Assembly (NCBI RefSeq): GCF_036053395.1
Contig: NZ_CP107942.1
Location: forward strand, 2,260,501 to 2,324,500
From: Actinoplanes sp. NBC_00393
GTDB lineage: Bacteria > Actinomycetota > Actinomycetes > Mycobacteriales > Micromonosporaceae
DNA length: 64,000 nt
Direction of reading: 5' to 3'
The position numbers and the translations under genes are program-made. Below the pieces are notes generated by a model. That model saw nothing but the letters and a program-made list of their open reading frames with translations, made no database searches and was not told the DNA's origin. Below, in pieces: positions 41,104 to 49,887 of the stretch; position 1 is the stretch's first letter, and each line of letters begins with the position of its first letter.

Positions 41104-41716
41104 CCGAGGCCGGTGCATACCGGGGGCGGCCGGTGGTGCGGTAGGTCTGGAACGTCAGGCCACTCGCGGTGGTCCGTGACGCGAGCAGCTCCAGGGCAGC
41201 GTCCGGCCCAGTATCGGGGAACAGCCGGGTGCCCTGGCCGACGATCACCGGGTAGGTGAGCAGGACCAGCTCGTCGACCAGGTCGTTGGCGAGCAGCCAG
41301 CGGATCAGGGCGCCGCTGCCGTGCACCTGCAGTTCGCCGTCGCCGGAGGCCTTCAGCGTGCCGATCGCCGCGGCCAGGTCGCCGGACAGGACGGTCGTGT
41401 CCGCCCACTGCGGGTCGGTCAGAGTGGTCGACGCGACGTACTTGGGGCGGCTGTTCAAGGCTGACGCGATCGGGTTGGCCGGGTCGGTGATCAGCCGCCA
41501 GTAGCCGGCGAAGATGTCGTACGTGTGCCGGCCGAACAGGAACGCGCCGGCCCGCTGGTAGATCTCGCCGAGGAACGTCTCGGCCTCGTCGTCGAAGAGC
41601 GGCAGGGCCCACCCGCCGCGCGTGAAACCGTCCCTGCGGTCCTCGTCGGGGCCGCCGAGTCCCTGCATGACGCCGTCGACGGAGACGTTCGTGATGGTGG
41701 TCAGTCTCATACTCAT
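41096..41716 (-). CDS. dihydrofolate reductase family protein (RibD C-terminal-like)
   Basis: A 206-residue NADPH-binding-fold protein: [54 protein letters not shown] and [32 protein letters not shown], all typical of the RibD-C/YyaP group. Start ATG 41716 is preceded by GGAGGGGAT. Physiological substrate unknown. Confidence 0.9.
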   Translation of the reverse strand: MSMRLTTITNVSVDGVMQGLGGPDEDRRDGFTRGGWALPLFDDEAETFLGEIYQRAGAFLFGRHTYDIFAGYWRLITDPANPIASALNSRPKYVASTTLTDPQWADTTVLSGDLAAAIGTLKASGDGELQVHGSGALIRWLLANDLVDELVLLTYPVIVGQGTRLFPDTGPDAALELLASRTTASGLTFQTYRTTGRPRYAPASVS

Positions 41717-41837
41717 ATCCCCTCCACGTACAGCGTTGCCCCGATCCGACAGCTGTGCGGTAGCTGGCAGTCGTCCTTCGGTTCGTTTTCGGTCCCGGTT
41801 GCTGTCATGAGTGTCCGAACAGCCGAGAGGGAGACAC

Positions 41838-42845
41838 ATGACGGACTTCGCGGCAGACGCCGACGCGCGTCTGCTCGAACAGACGTTGTTCGAGGTCAAG
41901 AAGGTGATCGTCGGGCAGGACCGGCTGGTGGAGCGGCTGCTGACCGCGCTGCTCGCCGGTGGGCACTGCCTGCTCGAAGGAGTGCCGGGGGTGGCCAAGA
42001 CCCTCGCCGCCGAAACTTTGGCGATCGCGGTCGGCGGCAGCTTCCACCGGATCCAGTTCACCCCCGACCTGGTGCCGTCGGACATCCTCGGCACCCGGAT
42101 CTACCGGCCCAGCCAGGAGAGCTTCGACGTCGAGCTGGGACCGGTGATGGCGAACCTGGTGCTCGCCGACGAGATCAACCGGGCGCCGGCGAAGGTGCAG
42201 TCGGCGCTGCTCGAGGTGATGGCCGAGGGACACGTGTCGCTCGGCGGGCGTACCTATCCGGTGCCGCAACCGTTCCTGGTCCTCGCCACCCAGAACCCGA
42301 TCGAGAGCGAGGGCGTCTACCAGCTGCCGGAGGCGCAGCGCGACCGGTTCCTGATGCGCGTGGTGGTCGGCTACCCGAGCGACGAGGACGAGCTGGGCAT
42401 TCTCTACCGGATGGGCGGGGTACGCCCGACCGCCGGCCCGGTCCTCGACACCACCCGCCTGCTGGCCCTGCAGCAGCGCGCCCGGGACGTGTTCATGCAC
42501 CACGCCCTCGCCGAGTACGTGGTGCGGCTAGTCCTGGCCACCCGCAACCCGGCCCGGTTCGGTGTGCCGGAGGCGGCCGGCCAGCTCGCGTACGGTGCCA
42601 GCCCCCGCGCCACCCTCGGCCTGGTCGCCGCCGCCCGGGCCCTGGCCCTGCTGCGCGGCCGGCAGTACGTGCTGCCCGCCGACGTCGTCGACATCGCCCC
42701 GGACGTCCTCGCGCACCGCCTGGTGCTGGCCTTCGACGCGGTCGCCGACGGCGTGCAGCCGGAGTCGATCGTCCAGCGGCTGCTGGCCGCGGTTCCGGCT
42801 CCGGTGATCTCCCCGGCACAGGAAGACCTGGGAGCCGCCGCGTGA
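41838..42845 (+). CDS. MoxR-family AAA+ ATPase
   Basis: A 335-residue AAA+ chaperone: Walker A EGVPGVAKT (about 48-56), Walker B LVLADEINRAP, sensor 1 ATQNPIE, and the lid with YGASPRATLGLV. MoxR proteins assemble or mature partner complexes; DUF58 and VWA partners follow in the same operon. ATG 41838 (after GAGAGGGAGACAC) is preferred to an upstream GTG 41811. Confidence 0.95.
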   Translation: MTDFAADADARLLEQTLFEVKKVIVGQDRLVERLLTALLAGGHCLLEGVPGVAKTLAAETLAIAVGGSFHRIQFTPDLVPSDILGTRIYRPSQESFDVELGPVMANLVLADEINRAPAKVQSALLEVMAEGHVSLGGRTYPVPQPFLVLATQNPIESEGVYQLPEAQRDRFLMRVVVGYPSDEDELGILYRMGGVRPTAGPVLDTTRLLALQQRARDVFMHHALAEYVVRLVLATRNPARFGVPEAAGQLAYGASPRATLGLVAAARALALLRGRQYVLPADVVDIAPDVLAHRLVLAFDAVADGVQPESIVQRLLAAVPAPVISPAQEDLGAAA

Positions 42846-43819
42846 ACGAGGGTGCCTCGCTCAACGAACTCACCCCGGAACGACGGCTGCGGCGCCTGGA
42901 ACTCCTCGTCACCCGCCGCCTGGACGGCCTGCTGCACGGCTCCCACCTGGGACTACTGCCCGGCCTGGGCAGCGAACCGGCCGGCAGCCGCGAGTACCGG
43001 CCCGGTGAGGACGAGGTGCGGCGGATGGACTGGGCGGTCACCGCGCGCACCACCGTGCCGCACGTGCGGACCGTCGACGCGGACCGGGAGCTCGCCACCT
43101 GGGCGCTGGTCGACGCCACCGCGAGCATGGACTTCGGCACGGCCGAGTTCGAGAAACGCGAGCTGGCGATCGCCGCGGTGGCCGCGGTCGGGTTCCTCAC
43201 CACCGGCGCCGGGAACCGGTTGGGCGCGCACCTGCTGACCGGCGGGGGAGTGTCGCGATTTCCGGCGCGCGGTGGGCGTACCCATCTGCTCGGTGTTCTG
43301 AGGTCTCTGCTGGCCCTGCCCCGTGCGGTGCCGGCGGCTGCGCTGCCGCTGGCCGAGGCGATCGACGGTCTGCATGCGGCCGTGCCGCGCCGCGGGCTGA
43401 TGGTGGTGGTCTCGGATTTCCTGGACGGCCTCGACGAGGACGGGCTGGGGCCCGGCGCGCCGGCGTGGGAGCGGCCGCTGCGGCGGCTGGCTGCGCGGCA
43501 CCAGGTTCTGGCTGTTCAGGTGGGTGATCCGCGGGAGCAGGAGCTGCCCGATGTGGGGCTGCTGGCGCTGGTCGATCCGGAGACCGGGCGGCGCCGGGAG
43601 GTGCACACGGCAAGCAACAAACTGCGCCGACGGTACGCCGAAGCAGCGCGCCGCCAGCAGGAGAGTGTGGCCGCGGCGATCGGCCGGGCCGGGGCCGCGC
43701 ACCTCGCGTTGCGCACCGACCGGGACTGGGTCGCCGACATCGTCCGGCACGTGTACGCGCAGCGCCGCCTGGCCCGCGGCGCTCACCGTCCGATGAACTC
43801 TGGAGGTGCAACCGCATGA
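42842..43819 (+). CDS. DUF58 domain protein
   Basis: A 325-residue protein with the DUF58 hallmark SREYRPGEDEVRRMDWAVTARTTVPHVRTVDADRE (about 49-83), followed by a VWA-like core (ATWALVDATASMDFG, LMVVVSDFLDGLDEDG). It has no membrane segment. Typical middle gene of MoxR-DUF58-VWA operons; joined to both neighbours by 4-bp overlaps. Confidence 0.93.
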   Translation: MNEGASLNELTPERRLRRLELLVTRRLDGLLHGSHLGLLPGLGSEPAGSREYRPGEDEVRRMDWAVTARTTVPHVRTVDADRELATWALVDATASMDFGTAEFEKRELAIAAVAAVGFLTTGAGNRLGAHLLTGGGVSRFPARGGRTHLLGVLRSLLALPRAVPAAALPLAEAIDGLHAAVPRRGLMVVVSDFLDGLDEDGLGPGAPAWERPLRRLAARHQVLAVQVGDPREQELPDVGLLALVDPETGRRREVHTASNKLRRRYAEAARRQQESVAAAIGRAGAAHLALRTDRDWVADIVRHVYAQRRLARGAHRPMNSGGATA

Positions 43820-44766
43820 GCTGGCTCTCGCCGGAACGGCTGTGGCTGCTGGCCGCGGTCGCCGCGCTGGCCGTGGCGTACGTGTTCGCGCAGCGCCGCC
43901 GCAGCCGGTACGCCGTCCGCTTCACCAACCTGAAACTGCTGGACCGGGTCGCGCCGAAGCGCCCCGGCTGGCGCCGGCACGTGCCGGCCGGGCTGTTCCT
44001 GGCCATGCTCGGGCTGCTGGTCGTCGGGTTCGCCCGGCCGCAGGCCGAGGTGCAGGTCCCCCGGGAACGGGCGACCGTGCTGGTGGCGGTGGACGTGTCG
44101 CGGTCGATGCTGGCCGACGACGTCGCCCCGGACCGGCTGAGCGCGGCCAAGGACGCGGCCCGGGAGTTCGTCACCGAGCTGCCGGAGCAGTTCAACGTGG
44201 GGCTGGTCGGGTTCGCCGGGTCGGCGTCGGTGTTCGTGCCGCCGGTGACCGACCGGACCACGGTGAATGCCGGCATCGACCGGTTGGCCGAGGGCACTGC
44301 TGGGCGGGCCGGGACCGCGATCGGGGATGCGATCGCCACGTCGCTCGAAGCGATCCGCGGGCTGGACGCGGAGGCCGGGGAGGACGTGCCGCCGGCGCGG
44401 GTGGTGGTGCTGTCGGACGGCGCCAACACCTCGGGGCAGGATCCGGGGGAGGCGTCGCAGCTGGCTGCCGAGCTGGGTGTGCCGGTGGATGCGATCTCGT
44501 TCGGGACGGTGTCCGGGGTGATCGAGGGCGGTCAGGCGGTGCCGGTCGACGGGCAGACGTTGCAGGCCGTCGCGGACACCACCGGCGGCAACTACTTCGA
44601 GGCCGGCAGCGTGGATGAGCTGCGTGCCGCCTACGCCGATATCGGCAGCTCGGTGGGCTATCAGACCGAGGTGCAGGACGTGTCGGCCCGCTTCATCGGC
44701 ATCGGATTGGCGTTCGCTGTGCTCGCTGCGCTGGCGTCGCTGTTCTGGTTCGCCCGGCTGCCCTGA
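43816..44766 (+). CDS. VWA-domain membrane protein (BatA-like)
   Basis: A 316-residue protein: N-terminal membrane segments at about 8-24 and 57-73, a VWA domain with MIDAS motif VAVDVSRSMLADD (about 90-102), TDRTT and RVVVLSDGANTSG, and a C-terminal membrane helix (IGIGLAFAVLAALASLFWFARL). The MIDAS is intact (DxSxS). Acts with the MoxR ATPase in envelope-linked complexes. ATGA overlap with DUF58. Confidence 0.93.
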   Translation: MSWLSPERLWLLAAVAALAVAYVFAQRRRSRYAVRFTNLKLLDRVAPKRPGWRRHVPAGLFLAMLGLLVVGFARPQAEVQVPRERATVLVAVDVSRSMLADDVAPDRLSAAKDAAREFVTELPEQFNVGLVGFAGSASVFVPPVTDRTTVNAGIDRLAEGTAGRAGTAIGDAIATSLEAIRGLDAEAGEDVPPARVVVLSDGANTSGQDPGEASQLAAELGVPVDAISFGTVSGVIEGGQAVPVDGQTLQAVADTTGGNYFEAGSVDELRAAYADIGSSVGYQTEVQDVSARFIGIGLAFAVLAALASLFWFARLP

Positions 44767-44768
44767 TC

Positions 44769-44841
44769 CCCGGCCGCCTTGAGCCCAGCCGTCCCCATCC
44801 CGGCTGCCTTGAGCCCAGCTGCCCCATCCCGGCTGCCCTGA
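44769..44841 (+). repeat. 29-30 bp tandem repeat, 2.5 copies
   Basis: Units starting at 44769 (30 bp), 44799 (29 bp) and 44828 (partial) share CCCGGCTGCCTTGAGCCCAG. They fill the short gap between the VWA gene and the next protease gene, ending at its AGGAGG ribosome-binding site. Confidence 0.85.
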
Positions 44842-44852
44842 GGAGGCTTCCG

Positions 44853-45704
44853 ATGCTTACCACCGGACTTGGCGCCACACCTCGTGGCCCAGATTTCGTC
44901 TCGACCGACCTGGATCCTCAGCCGTTCCTGCCTCCGTCGTCGCCGCCGCCACCACCGACCCCGGGCGGGTCCCGCTGGCCGCTCTTCGTCGCCGGCGGTC
45001 TGGCGATCATCGCGGTATCGGCGGGCACCGGTGCCACCGCCGGCTACATGGCCGGGCGCGACTCGGAGCCGCCGCCCTACGCGGCACCCGCGCCCGCCCC
45101 GGCGGGCGTGCCCACCGACCTGGTCGCGGCGGCCGCACGGGCACTGCCAGGCGTGGTGTCGGTGCGGGTGAGCAGCGGCTCGTCCGGCTCGGGCTTCGTC
45201 TTCGACGACCGCGGTCACATCGTCACCAACGCCCACGTCGTCGCCGGCGGCGGCTCGGTCAGCATCGTCGGCGCCGACGGCCGCCGGCACACCGCCGAAC
45301 TCGTCGGCGCCGACCGCAGCAACGACATCGCCGTCCTGCGCGTACCCACCGACGCCGGACTGACCCGTCTCGAGCTGGCCGACCCCCGCACCACGCAGGT
45401 CGGCCAGCCGGTCCTGGCTGTCGGCTCCCCGCTCGGCCTGTCCGGCACGGTCACCGCCGGCATCATCAGCGCCCTGGACCGCCAGGTACGCCTCGGCGGC
45501 GCCACCCGCCAGACCGCGGTGCAGACCGACGCGTCCATCAACCCCGGCAATTCCGGCGGCCCGCTGGTCAACGCCCGCGGCGAGGTCGTCGGGGTGAACA
45601 CGGCCATCGCCACCCTCGAAGGCGGCGGCTCGATCGGCATCGGCTTCGCGGTGCCGATCGAGCGGGCCCGCGAGGTGGCCGCGACCCTCATCGGCCGTGG
45701 ATAG
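44853..45704 (+). CDS. membrane-anchored trypsin-like serine protease (HtrA catalytic domain, no PDZ)
   Basis: A 283-residue protein with a Pro-rich cytoplasmic N-terminus, one membrane helix (WPLFVAGGLAIIAVSAGTGATAGYMAG, about 42-68), then an S1C catalytic domain: His in VTNAHVV, Asp in RSNDIAVLRV, Ser in NPGNSGGPLV. It stops right after the protease fold, with no PDZ domain, unlike the protein at 18619. Start supported by GAGGAGGC. Precedes the OmpR-type response regulator, a frequent partner of envelope-stress sensors. Confidence 0.92.
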   Translation: MLTTGLGATPRGPDFVSTDLDPQPFLPPSSPPPPPTPGGSRWPLFVAGGLAIIAVSAGTGATAGYMAGRDSEPPPYAAPAPAPAGVPTDLVAAAARALPGVVSVRVSSGSSGSGFVFDDRGHIVTNAHVVAGGGSVSIVGADGRRHTAELVGADRSNDIAVLRVPTDAGLTRLELADPRTTQVGQPVLAVGSPLGLSGTVTAGIISALDRQVRLGGATRQTAVQTDASINPGNSGGPLVNARGEVVGVNTAIATLEGGGSIGIGFAVPIERAREVAATLIGRG

Positions 45705-45711
45705 TCGACAG

Positions 45712-46395
45712 ATGCGCCTGCTCGTGGTGGAAGACGAAGAGGACCTGGCCGAGGGTCTGCGGGTCGGCCTGTCCCGCACCGGGTACGCGGTGGACGTCGC
45801 CGGTGACGCCGCGCAGGCGTACGAGCGGCTCACCGTCAACGAGTACGACCTGATGCTGCTCGACATCAACCTGCCCGACGGCGACGGGTTCACCCTGTGC
45901 CGCTCGCTGCGTGCCGGTGAGGTGCCGACGCCGGGCGCCGCCGACCTGCGGGTGCTGATGCTCACCGCCCGCGGCGGCCTCGACGACCGGGTCCGCGGCC
46001 TGGACGGCGGCGCCGACGACTACCTGGTCAAACCGTTCCATCTCAAGGAACTGCTGGCCAGGGTACGGGCCCTGCTGCGCCGCGACACGAACGGCGCCAC
46101 CGCCCGGCTCACCATCGGCGGGCTGGTCCTGGACACCGCCCGGCACACCGCTTCCCTGCACGGCGAACCCCTGTCGCTGACCCCGAAGGAGTTCGGCGTC
46201 CTGGAGTACCTGATGACCCGCCCCGGGCACGTGGTCTCCAGCGAGGAGCTGCTCGAACACGTCTGGGACGCCAACGCCGACCCGTTCACCCAGACTGTCC
46301 GGGTCACCGTCGGCACGCTGCGCCGCAAGCTCGGCGACGGCTGGATCGCCACGGTCGTCGGCCGCGGCTACCGGCTGTCCGAGGGGGACTCGTGA
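45712..46395 (+). CDS. OmpR/PhoB-family response regulator
   Basis: About 227 residues from ATG 45712 (a GTG 45697 overlapping the protease stop is possible). Receiver: VVEDEED, phosphoacceptor Asp in LMLLDINLPDG, T in LTARGG, K in LVKPF. C-terminal winged helix: LSLTPKEFGVLEYLMTRPGHVVSSEELLEHVWD and VRVTVGTLRRKLG. Operon with the kinase that follows (GTGA overlap). Confidence 0.94.
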   Translation: MRLLVVEDEEDLAEGLRVGLSRTGYAVDVAGDAAQAYERLTVNEYDLMLLDINLPDGDGFTLCRSLRAGEVPTPGAADLRVLMLTARGGLDDRVRGLDGGADDYLVKPFHLKELLARVRALLRRDTNGATARLTIGGLVLDTARHTASLHGEPLSLTPKEFGVLEYLMTRPGHVVSSEELLEHVWDANADPFTQTVRVTVGTLRRKLGDGWIATVVGRGYRLSEGDS

Positions 46396-47561
46396 GGTCC
46401 ATCCGGTTCCGGCTGACCGTCATCTACTCGACGCTGCTGTTCGCACTGGCCGGGCTCACCCTGGCGGTCATCTACTTCGCGGTCGCCCAGTCCACCTCGC
46501 CGCAGCCGATCACCGAGCGCACCGCGAAAGTCTATGAGCGCGGGCAATTGGCGGGCACGATGACCGTCGCCGACGTCAGCCAGATCGAGGCGGCGGTCAA
46601 CTACAGCACCCTGCAGAACCTGCGCACCTACTCGCTGATCGCGCTCGCCGGGCTGTTCGTCGCCAGCCTCGGGATCGGCTGGGTGCTGGCCGGGCGGGTG
46701 CTGCGGCCGGTCGGCGCGATCACCCGGACCGCCCGGGAGATCCAGGCCACCGACCTGACCCGGCGGATCCGGCTGCCGGGCCCCCGCGACGAGCTGCGTG
46801 ACCTCGCCGACACCCTGGACTCCATGCTCGACCGGCTCGACCAGGCGTTCCAGGCGCAACGGCAGCTCATCGACGACGCCTCGCACGAGCTGCGCAGTCC
46901 GCTGGCGATCATCCGTACACATCTGGACGCCACCCTGACCGCCCCGGAGGCCACCGCCGAGGAACGCGGCCGTGCGGTCGCGGTCGTCGACCGGGCCACC
47001 ACCCGGATGTCCCGGCTGGTCGAGGACCTGCTCGCCACCGCGCGCCGGGACGCGGACGCGCTCACCGACACCGACGTCGACCTGGGCGCGGTGGCCCGAG
47101 AGGCCGGCGAGGAGTCGTTCCTGCCGGACCGGCCCCTGCACCTGAACGTGCAGGCCGGGATCGGGCTGCGCGTGATCGGCGACGCGGACGCTCTGCGCCG
47201 GGCCGCCGGCAACCTGCTGTCCAACGCGGTACGCCTGGCGCCCACCGATTCGACCGTCACGGTGGCTGCCGGGCGTACCGGGTCGTGGATGTGGCTCGCC
47301 GTCGCCGACCAGGGGCCGGGGATCGCACCGGACGACCTGCCGCGGGTGTTCGACCGGTTCTGGCGCGGGGCCAACGGTTCGTCGCGGGAACGGCGTACCG
47401 GGCTGGGGTTGGCAATCGTGCGGCAGATCGTCGAGTCACACGGCGGTCAGGTCACCGCGTTCTCCACCCTCGGGGTGGGCAGCACCTTCGTCATGTGGCT
47501 GCCGGCCGCCGACCGGACCGGCGAGGAACCGCCGCCTGCCATCGACCCGCTCGGGTCGTGA
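46392..47561 (+). CDS. HAMP-type sensor histidine kinase (HisKA)
   Basis: A 389-residue kinase: first membrane helix near 8-26, small external loop, second helix (YSLIALAGLFVASLGIGWVLAGRVL), HAMP, HisKA box LIDDASHELRSPLAIIRTHL, N-box AAGNLLSNAVRLAP, and G boxes VADQGPGIAPDDL and GTGLGLAIVRQ-type sequence. GTG start overlapping the regulator stop. Its last 126 bp overlap an MFS gene on the other strand. Confidence 0.93.
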   Translation: MRSIRFRLTVIYSTLLFALAGLTLAVIYFAVAQSTSPQPITERTAKVYERGQLAGTMTVADVSQIEAAVNYSTLQNLRTYSLIALAGLFVASLGIGWVLAGRVLRPVGAITRTAREIQATDLTRRIRLPGPRDELRDLADTLDSMLDRLDQAFQAQRQLIDDASHELRSPLAIIRTHLDATLTAPEATAEERGRAVAVVDRATTRMSRLVEDLLATARRDADALTDTDVDLGAVAREAGEESFLPDRPLHLNVQAGIGLRVIGDADALRRAAGNLLSNAVRLAPTDSTVTVAAGRTGSWMWLAVADQGPGIAPDDLPRVFDRFWRGANGSSRERRTGLGLAIVRQIVESHGGQVTAFSTLGVGSTFVMWLPAADRTGEEPPPAIDPLGS

Positions 47562-48740
47562 CAGCCACAGGCCGACCGTCGACAGGACCGCGCCGCCGAC
47601 CACCAGCAGGGCCATCGGGACCGCGGTGTGCTCACCACCGAGCCCGGCGATCGGGGCGATGAGGCCGGCGGCCACCCATTGCACGAAGCCGAGCATCGCC
47701 GAGCCGGTGCCGGGATGGTCGGGCACCTCGGCGGACGCGAGCGCACCCGCGTTCGGAATGATCAGGCCCTGTGCGGTCATCAGCACGAAGAAGCAGATCA
47801 CGGCCAGCAGCAAGGGAGTGCCGAACCAGAGCGCGCCCACCAGCAACGCCACGCCGGCGGCCAGCACGGCGACCTGACCGGCCAGGATCACCCGGCGGGT
47901 GTCGACCCGCCCGGCCAGGCGGGCGGCGACGAGCGCGGCGACGGTCATGCCGGCGGCGTTGGCGGCGAAGTCGACCGAGTAGGCGACCGGGGACATGCCG
48001 TTCATCGACTGCAGAACGAAGGCGGAGGTGGCGACGTACGCGAAAAGGGCCCCCATCGCCGACCCGCTGACCAGCAGGAACCCGACGTAGCGACGGTGAG
48101 TCACCACCTGCCGGCCGGCACGCGCGAAAGCGCGCAGGCCGCCGCCGTGCCGTTGGTGCAAGGGCAGAGATTCCGGTACGGCCACGAGCACCACGATCGC
48201 CATGGCGACCCCGAGCGCAGCCACCGCCCAGAACGACATCCGCCAGTTCGACAGCTGCAGGATCACCGCGCCGATCAGCGGCCCCACGACCGGTGCGATT
48301 CCGCCCACCCCGGCGACCACGTTGAGCAGGCGCACCAGCCGGGCGCCGGTCGCCAGGTCGACGATCACCGCCCGCCCGATCACCATGGCCCAGCCGCCGG
48401 AGAAGCCCTGCACGAACCGGGCCAGCATCATCACGCCGATCGAGGGCGTGAGCGCGCAGACGACGGACGCGACGGTCATCAGCGCGATGGCGGCGAGCAG
48501 CGGGCGGCGCCGCCCGCGCTGGTCGGAGACCGGTCCGCCGATCAGCTGGCCCAGCGCCATGCCGACGAAGAACGTCGTCAAGGTCAGCTGGACCTGGGCC
48601 GCGGACGCCTCCAGATCACCGGCGACCTGCGGGAACGCGGGCACGTACAGATCGGTGGCCAGCGGGGCGATCGCGGTCAGGAACACCACCGCCGCGACCA
48701 GCCCCGCGGTGATCTTCGGCCTGGCTGTTGTCCTGGTCAC
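47436..48740 (-). CDS. MFS drug-resistance transporter (Bcr/CflA subfamily)
   Basis: A 434-residue 12-helix exporter: FLTAIAPLATDLYVPAFPQVAGDL, GQLIGGPVSDQRGRRRPLLAAIALM, RFVQGFSGGWAMVIGRAVIVDLATG. These are Bcr/CflA signatures. GTG start overlapping the alcohol-dehydrogenase stop (GTGA). The final ~40 residues (RPERVDGRRRFLAGPVGG onward) are unusual, hydrophilic, and encoded antisense to the kinase C-terminus. Confidence 0.92.
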   Translation of the reverse strand: MTRTTARPKITAGLVAAVVFLTAIAPLATDLYVPAFPQVAGDLEASAAQVQLTLTTFFVGMALGQLIGGPVSDQRGRRRPLLAAIALMTVASVVCALTPSIGVMMLARFVQGFSGGWAMVIGRAVIVDLATGARLVRLLNVVAGVGGIAPVVGPLIGAVILQLSNWRMSFWAVAALGVAMAIVVLVAVPESLPLHQRHGGGLRAFARAGRQVVTHRRYVGFLLVSGSAMGALFAYVATSAFVLQSMNGMSPVAYSVDFAANAAGMTVAALVAARLAGRVDTRRVILAGQVAVLAAGVALLVGALWFGTPLLLAVICFFVLMTAQGLIIPNAGALASAEVPDHPGTGSAMLGFVQWVAAGLIAPIAGLGGEHTAVPMALLVVGGAVLSTVGLWLSRPERVDGRRRFLAGPVGGRQPHDEGAAHPEGGERGDLTAV

Positions 48741-49759
48741 GGGCGCAGCAGGACCTTGATGGCTTCCCGGCGGTCCATCGCCTGGTAACCGGCGGCCGCG
48801 TCGTCCAGCGGCAGCTCCAGGTCGAACACCTTGCCCGGGTTGATCCGGCCCGACCAGATCCGGTCGATCAGATCCGGCAGGAACCGGCGGACCGGAGCCG
48901 GGCCGCCGTGCAGGTGCACGTGGGAGAAGAACAGCTCCATGCCGGGCAGGGCGACCTCGTGGGTGACCCCGACGTAGCCGACGTGCCCGCCGGCCCGCGC
49001 CGAGTGGATGGCCTGCATCATCGACTCCTGCGTGCCGACCGCCTCGATCACCGAGTGGGCGCCCAGCCCGCCGGTCATCTCCTTGATCGCGGCCACCCCC
49101 GCGTCACCGCGCTCGGCGACGATATCGGTGGCCCCGAACTCCAGCGCCAGCTTCTGCCGCGACTCGTGCCGGCTCATCGCGATGATCCGCTCCGCGCCGA
49201 GCTGCTGTGCGGCCATCACACCGAGCAGCCCGACCGCGCCGTCACCGACCACAGCGACCGTCTTGCCGGGCCCGGCCTCGGCCGCGACCGCCCCGAACCA
49301 GCCGGTTCCGAGCACGTCGGAGGCGGCCAGCAGGCTCGGCACCAGATCGTCGGACGGCATCTCCGGCGTGGCGACCAGGGTGCCGTCGGCCAGGGGAACC
49401 CGCATCCGCTCGGCCTGCGCGCCACCCGGGGCGGCGCTCTCCCGGTGCACACAGCCGGACTGGTAGCCGGACCGGCAGATCTCGCAGGTGTTGTCCGAGG
49501 CGAAGAACGAGCCGACCACGAATTGTCCGGGCCGCACGTTCCGGACCTCGCTACCGACCTCTTCGACGATGCCGGCGTACTCGTGGCCCATCGGCCGCGG
49601 CCCGTCCAGCTTCTCGATGCCCCGGTAGGGCCACAGGTCGGACCCGCAGACGCAGGTGGCGGCCAGCCGGATGATCGCGTCGGTGGGCTGCTCGATCCTC
49701 GGCTCGGCGCGGTCCTGGACACGGACCTCACCGGGCGCGGACATGACGGCAACACGCAT
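48737..49759 (-). CDS. zinc-dependent alcohol dehydrogenase (MDR family)
   Basis: A 340-residue medium-chain dehydrogenase: CVCGSDLWPYRG (catalytic Zn Cys), GHEYAGIVEEVG, a structural-zinc segment with DNTCEICRSGYQSGC, Rossmann motif VAVVGDGAVGLLGV and AERIIAMSRHESR. Start ATG 49759 with AAGGAGCAG upstream. Divergent from an XRE regulator 128 bp away, which may control it with the MFS gene. Confidence 0.93.
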   Translation of the reverse strand: MRVAVMSAPGEVRVQDRAEPRIEQPTDAIIRLAATCVCGSDLWPYRGIEKLDGPRPMGHEYAGIVEEVGSEVRNVRPGQFVVGSFFASDNTCEICRSGYQSGCVHRESAAPGGAQAERMRVPLADGTLVATPEMPSDDLVPSLLAASDVLGTGWFGAVAAEAGPGKTVAVVGDGAVGLLGVMAAQQLGAERIIAMSRHESRQKLALEFGATDIVAERGDAGVAAIKEMTGGLGAHSVIEAVGTQESMMQAIHSARAGGHVGYVGVTHEVALPGMELFFSHVHLHGGPAPVRRFLPDLIDRIWSGRINPGKVFDLELPLDDAAAGYQAMDRREAIKVLLRP

Positions 49760-49887
49760 GGGAACTGCTCCTTGAACTCGTCGGACCTCTCCAGCGTGCG
49801 TACCCGCCGGCCCGCGAAGAAGTCCCTGACGTGGGGTGTACTGGCAGGGCATCCCAGAGCGGCGGCACGGGTCGTACCGTCGGTGGG

